From the NCBI GenBank assembly GCA_024529925.1, contig JAFEUB010001388.1:62001-126000 (forward strand): a stretch of DNA of 64,000 nucleotides. The letters run 5' to 3'. The translations under genes were made by a program, and so were the position numbers. How positions within the stretch are numbered: position 1 is the first letter of the stretch; every line of letters starts with the position of its first letter. The notes under the pieces were generated by a model, which searched no databases, was not told the origin of the DNA, and saw nothing but the letters and a program-made list of their open reading frames with translations. This DNA comes from Ophthalmolycus amberensis. Lineage: Eukaryota; Chordata; Actinopteri; Perciformes; Zoarcidae. This document shows, one piece after another, positions 62,195-64,000 of this stretch.

Positions 62195-64000
62195 CTGGAA
62201 ACAGAATTTCAGGGATTGTTATGAGGAGACAGCAAGTTTCTTCCACAAATGAAAGTGTACAACTGCAGTGGATCAAATGTTATGAGGTTCGAAAACTGTA
62301 TCAAGAATGTAGAGGTTTAGACCTGCAGCCTGATCCAACCACATCCCCCCCCCCCCCCCTGAACTGCGGGTACTTACTTTCTGCCTTCTAGGAAGTGTCG
62401 GAAATTGGCCCTCAGCCTCTTTATTCTGGTCTGACACTGTTCAGGAGTGCGCAGGTAGCCCTGGCTCGCCATGACCTCGGAGATCTGGATGAAGATGTGT
62501 TTGTTCTTTGTGCAGCCTTTCAAGGTCTCCTGGATCTCCTCGCTCCCCCATATGTCCAGGAGGACCTCGGTCTCCCCGTCGCTCCAGGCCAGCTTCGAAC
62601 TGTCCGCCACCCACTGGGCCCCTGAGGATACTAACAGAGTGGATGTCTCAGAATTAACAAAAACAATCTGTACAGTTTATAGAAAACAATTACAATAATG
62701 ACAAAAGTATACAGGCAATTGCATACACTTATAGATCTACCATATACCTTAACATGAGAAACAGGCTGTCATGACTGCTGTAATAACTGTATTATAGTCA
62801 GTTTGATGGTTTTATTTTGAAAGGTCTCACCTTTCTTTTGGGTGCAGTCGTCTGGCTCATCTGGGACGGACGTGTCTGGGACCAAGTCGTCCATTTTCAG
62901 CTCCCTCCCGAAGATTTCATTCATCTCGTTGAAGAATTTATATTCCTCCCTGAATTCAAAGTGAAACAAAACTGGCAGTTAGCTTGAGATTAGCTGGCAA
63001 CGCTAATGCTAACCAAATCCCAAACATTGTTTCAAGACATTTAAACAACACTGAGCAAATTTTAACAATGAAAGTTGGTCAAATTCAAATACTTGTGGTC
63101 ACATCAAAACAAAACATATTTTAAAACTGCTTTTAAAGTTTGTTTTAAATCAAATGGAAACTACTGATACAAAGGAAAAGCTGCATGTATGTATGCATGC
63201 ATGTATGTTGGTATGCATGCATGTATGTATGCATGTGTAACAGAGTTAAAAACATACATACATGCATGTATGCATGCATGCATGCATACATACATGCATA
63301 CATACATACATGCATGCATGCATGTATGCATGTATGCATGGTTCTGTACAGAAACTGTACAAACCAACAAAACCAATCATATAAAGAAAATGATTCATCG
63401 TGTTGTCATCACTGACTTTTCATGGAGGAAGCCATGTTTAAGGCGTTTGATGCGAGTGTAGCACTGCTCTGAGGTCCTTATGAATCCTCCGTCACTCATC
63501 TTCTCAGAGATGTACTGAAACACGTGGCGGTTCTTCAGGCAGCCCTTCAGGGTGAGCTGCACGTTGTCTTCACCCCAGACCTCCAGCAGGGTGCGTGTCT
63601 CCTGGTCGGACCAGGGCATCTTTCTGCTCTGGTCAGCCAGGAGGTGGCTGGATGAGGGCTGCTCGTCTAAGTGGAGGAACCACAGATTTATTGTTGGGCT
63701 TGGATCTTTGAAGGGAATGTATCATCTGCACAATGACGCCGTGTACAACTGCAGAACTGGTGTGGTGACACTAATCGATTGATCAAAGTTGAACCTACAC
63801 ATGTCAGAATCGGTTTCCATCAGGGGATCCAAGGAGGCGTCAGCGACAGCACTCTCCACTTCAGGACACACAGAGTTATCACCCAGCACCGGAGCCAGGA
63901 GGTGGAAGTATCGGAACACAGTGGGCCGTCCTCCATTTCTGGAAAACGTAAATAAAATGCAAGCTGTGATACAGCCTGCTTGCGTGGGGGACGGTGGTCT
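62088..64000 (-). CDS. Tandem Myb/SANT-like (trihelix) DNA-binding protein, partial
   Basis: Five exons resolve: 63938-63799 (A), 63666-63417 (B), 62949-62831 (C), 62630-62378 (D) and 62194-62088 (E). B and D each encode a Myb_DNA-bind_4-type domain: WSDxET..LL.IWG, then KGC.KN.H.F..IS..M, then G(F/Y)(I/L)RT.EQC.TRIKRL. C and E encode the tail typical of this domain (KFFxxxxxIFG). A resembles a third tail (FRYFHLLAPVLGDNS), so at least three modules exist. Tandem domains of this kind occur in ZSCAN20/29-type proteins, but no SCAN or zinc finger is visible here. The protein is presumably nuclear and DNA-binding (inferred). The gene's 5' end is beyond the window and its last exon, expected between about 61.5 and 62.0 kb, is unresolved. 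Confidence 0.78.
62378..62630 (-). CDS. Myb/SANT gene exon D: second complete trihelix domain
   Basis: 253 bp, phase 1 to 2: SSGAQWVADSSKLAWSDGET then EVLLDIWGSEEIQETLKGCT, KNKHIFIQISEVMASQGYLR and TPEQCQTRIKRLRANFRHFL. Acceptor CTCTGTTAG; donor GTAAGT. A C-homopolymer (62345-62359) lies just downstream in the intron. Confidence 0.85.
62831..62949 (-). CDS. Myb/SANT gene exon C: module tail
   Basis: 119 bp, phase 2 to 1: EEYKFFNEMNEIFGRELKMD then DLVPDTSVPDEPDDCTQKK. Acceptor TTGAATTCAG; donor GTGAGA. Acidic linker after the IFG motif. Confidence 0.78.
63183..63340. repeat. ATGC/ATGT tetranucleotide array with self-complementary halves
   Basis: TGTATGTATGCATGCATG-type units on the left are followed, after a ~25-bp unique spacer, by their complements (ACATACATGCATGCATAC) on the right. 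Lies in the intron between Myb/SANT exons B and C. Confidence 0.95.
63417..63666 (-). CDS. Myb/SANT gene exon B: first complete trihelix domain
   Basis: 250 bp, phase 1 to 2: EQPSSSHLLADQSRKMPWSD then QETRTLLEVWGEDNVQLTLK, GCLKNRHVFQYISEKMSDGG and FIRTSEQCYTRIKRLKHGFL. Acceptor CCTCCACTTAG; donor GTCAGT. Confidence 0.82.
63799..63938 (-). CDS. Myb/SANT gene exon A: tail of an upstream module
   Basis: 140 bp, phase 2 to 1: NGGRPTVFRYFHLLAPVLGD then NSVCPEVESAVADASLDPLM and ETDSDM. Acceptor GTTTTCCAG; donor GTAGGT. Its phase pattern equals that of exons C and E, and FRYFHLLAPVLG lines up with KFFNEMNEIFG/KFFDQLVQIFG. Confidence 0.65.

Overview
This is nuclear DNA of a ray-finned fish, most likely a percomorph teleost. 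The evidence is intron-split vertebrate genes with GT-AG junctions, very dense (CA)n/(TG)n microsatellites and poly-G runs, and diverged copies of interspersed repeats I associate with percomorph genomes. There are no bacterial-type operons, CRISPR arrays, rRNA genes or functional tRNA genes. All three genes I can support lie on the minus strand.

Layout, read right to left (the direction of transcription). (1) 62.1-64.0 kb: the 3' part of a gene encoding tandem Myb/SANT-like (trihelix) DNA-binding modules. Two complete modules and the tail of a third are visible; the 5' end lies beyond the window. (2) 54.4-61.5 kb: intergenic DNA with microsatellites, a retroposon-type repeat and, next to 54.4 kb, the ptpn12 5'UTR and promoter with three CCAAT boxes. 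(3) 24.24-54.38 kb: a complete ptpn12 (PTP-PEST tyrosine phosphatase) gene. Its 18 coding exons join in frame to 791 codons (human about 780). The HCSAGCGRTG active site, WPD loop, SH3-binding PPPKPPR, NPLH motif and C-terminal PSTPIP-binding elements are all intact. (4) 18.7-24.2 kb: ptpn12 3'UTR and intergenic DNA, then GC boxes upstream of rsbn1l. (5) 1-18.73 kb: rsbn1l (round spermatid basic protein 1-like, a DPY-21/RSBN1 JmjC-type family member). Nine exons are visible and the extreme C-terminus runs off the left edge. Exon 9 carries an apparent one-base insertion that breaks the frame.

The ptpn12 -> rsbn1l order and orientation matches human chromosome 7q (PTPN12-RSBN1L), which together with diagnostic tail sequence separates this pair from the paralogous PTPN22-RSBN1 pair. 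The genes are not known to work in one pathway. ptpn12 dephosphorylates cytoskeletal and adhesion substrates, rsbn1l is a nuclear chromatin-type protein, and the Myb/SANT gene is a putative DNA-binding factor.

Most notable observations: repeated exon-pair duplication in the Myb/SANT gene; a tandem splice donor 4 nt apart in ptpn12 exon 17 that would switch the PSTPIP-binding tail on or off; the frameshift in rsbn1l exon 9; several perfect hairpins; and CA/TG repeats lying just downstream of many 5' splice sites.
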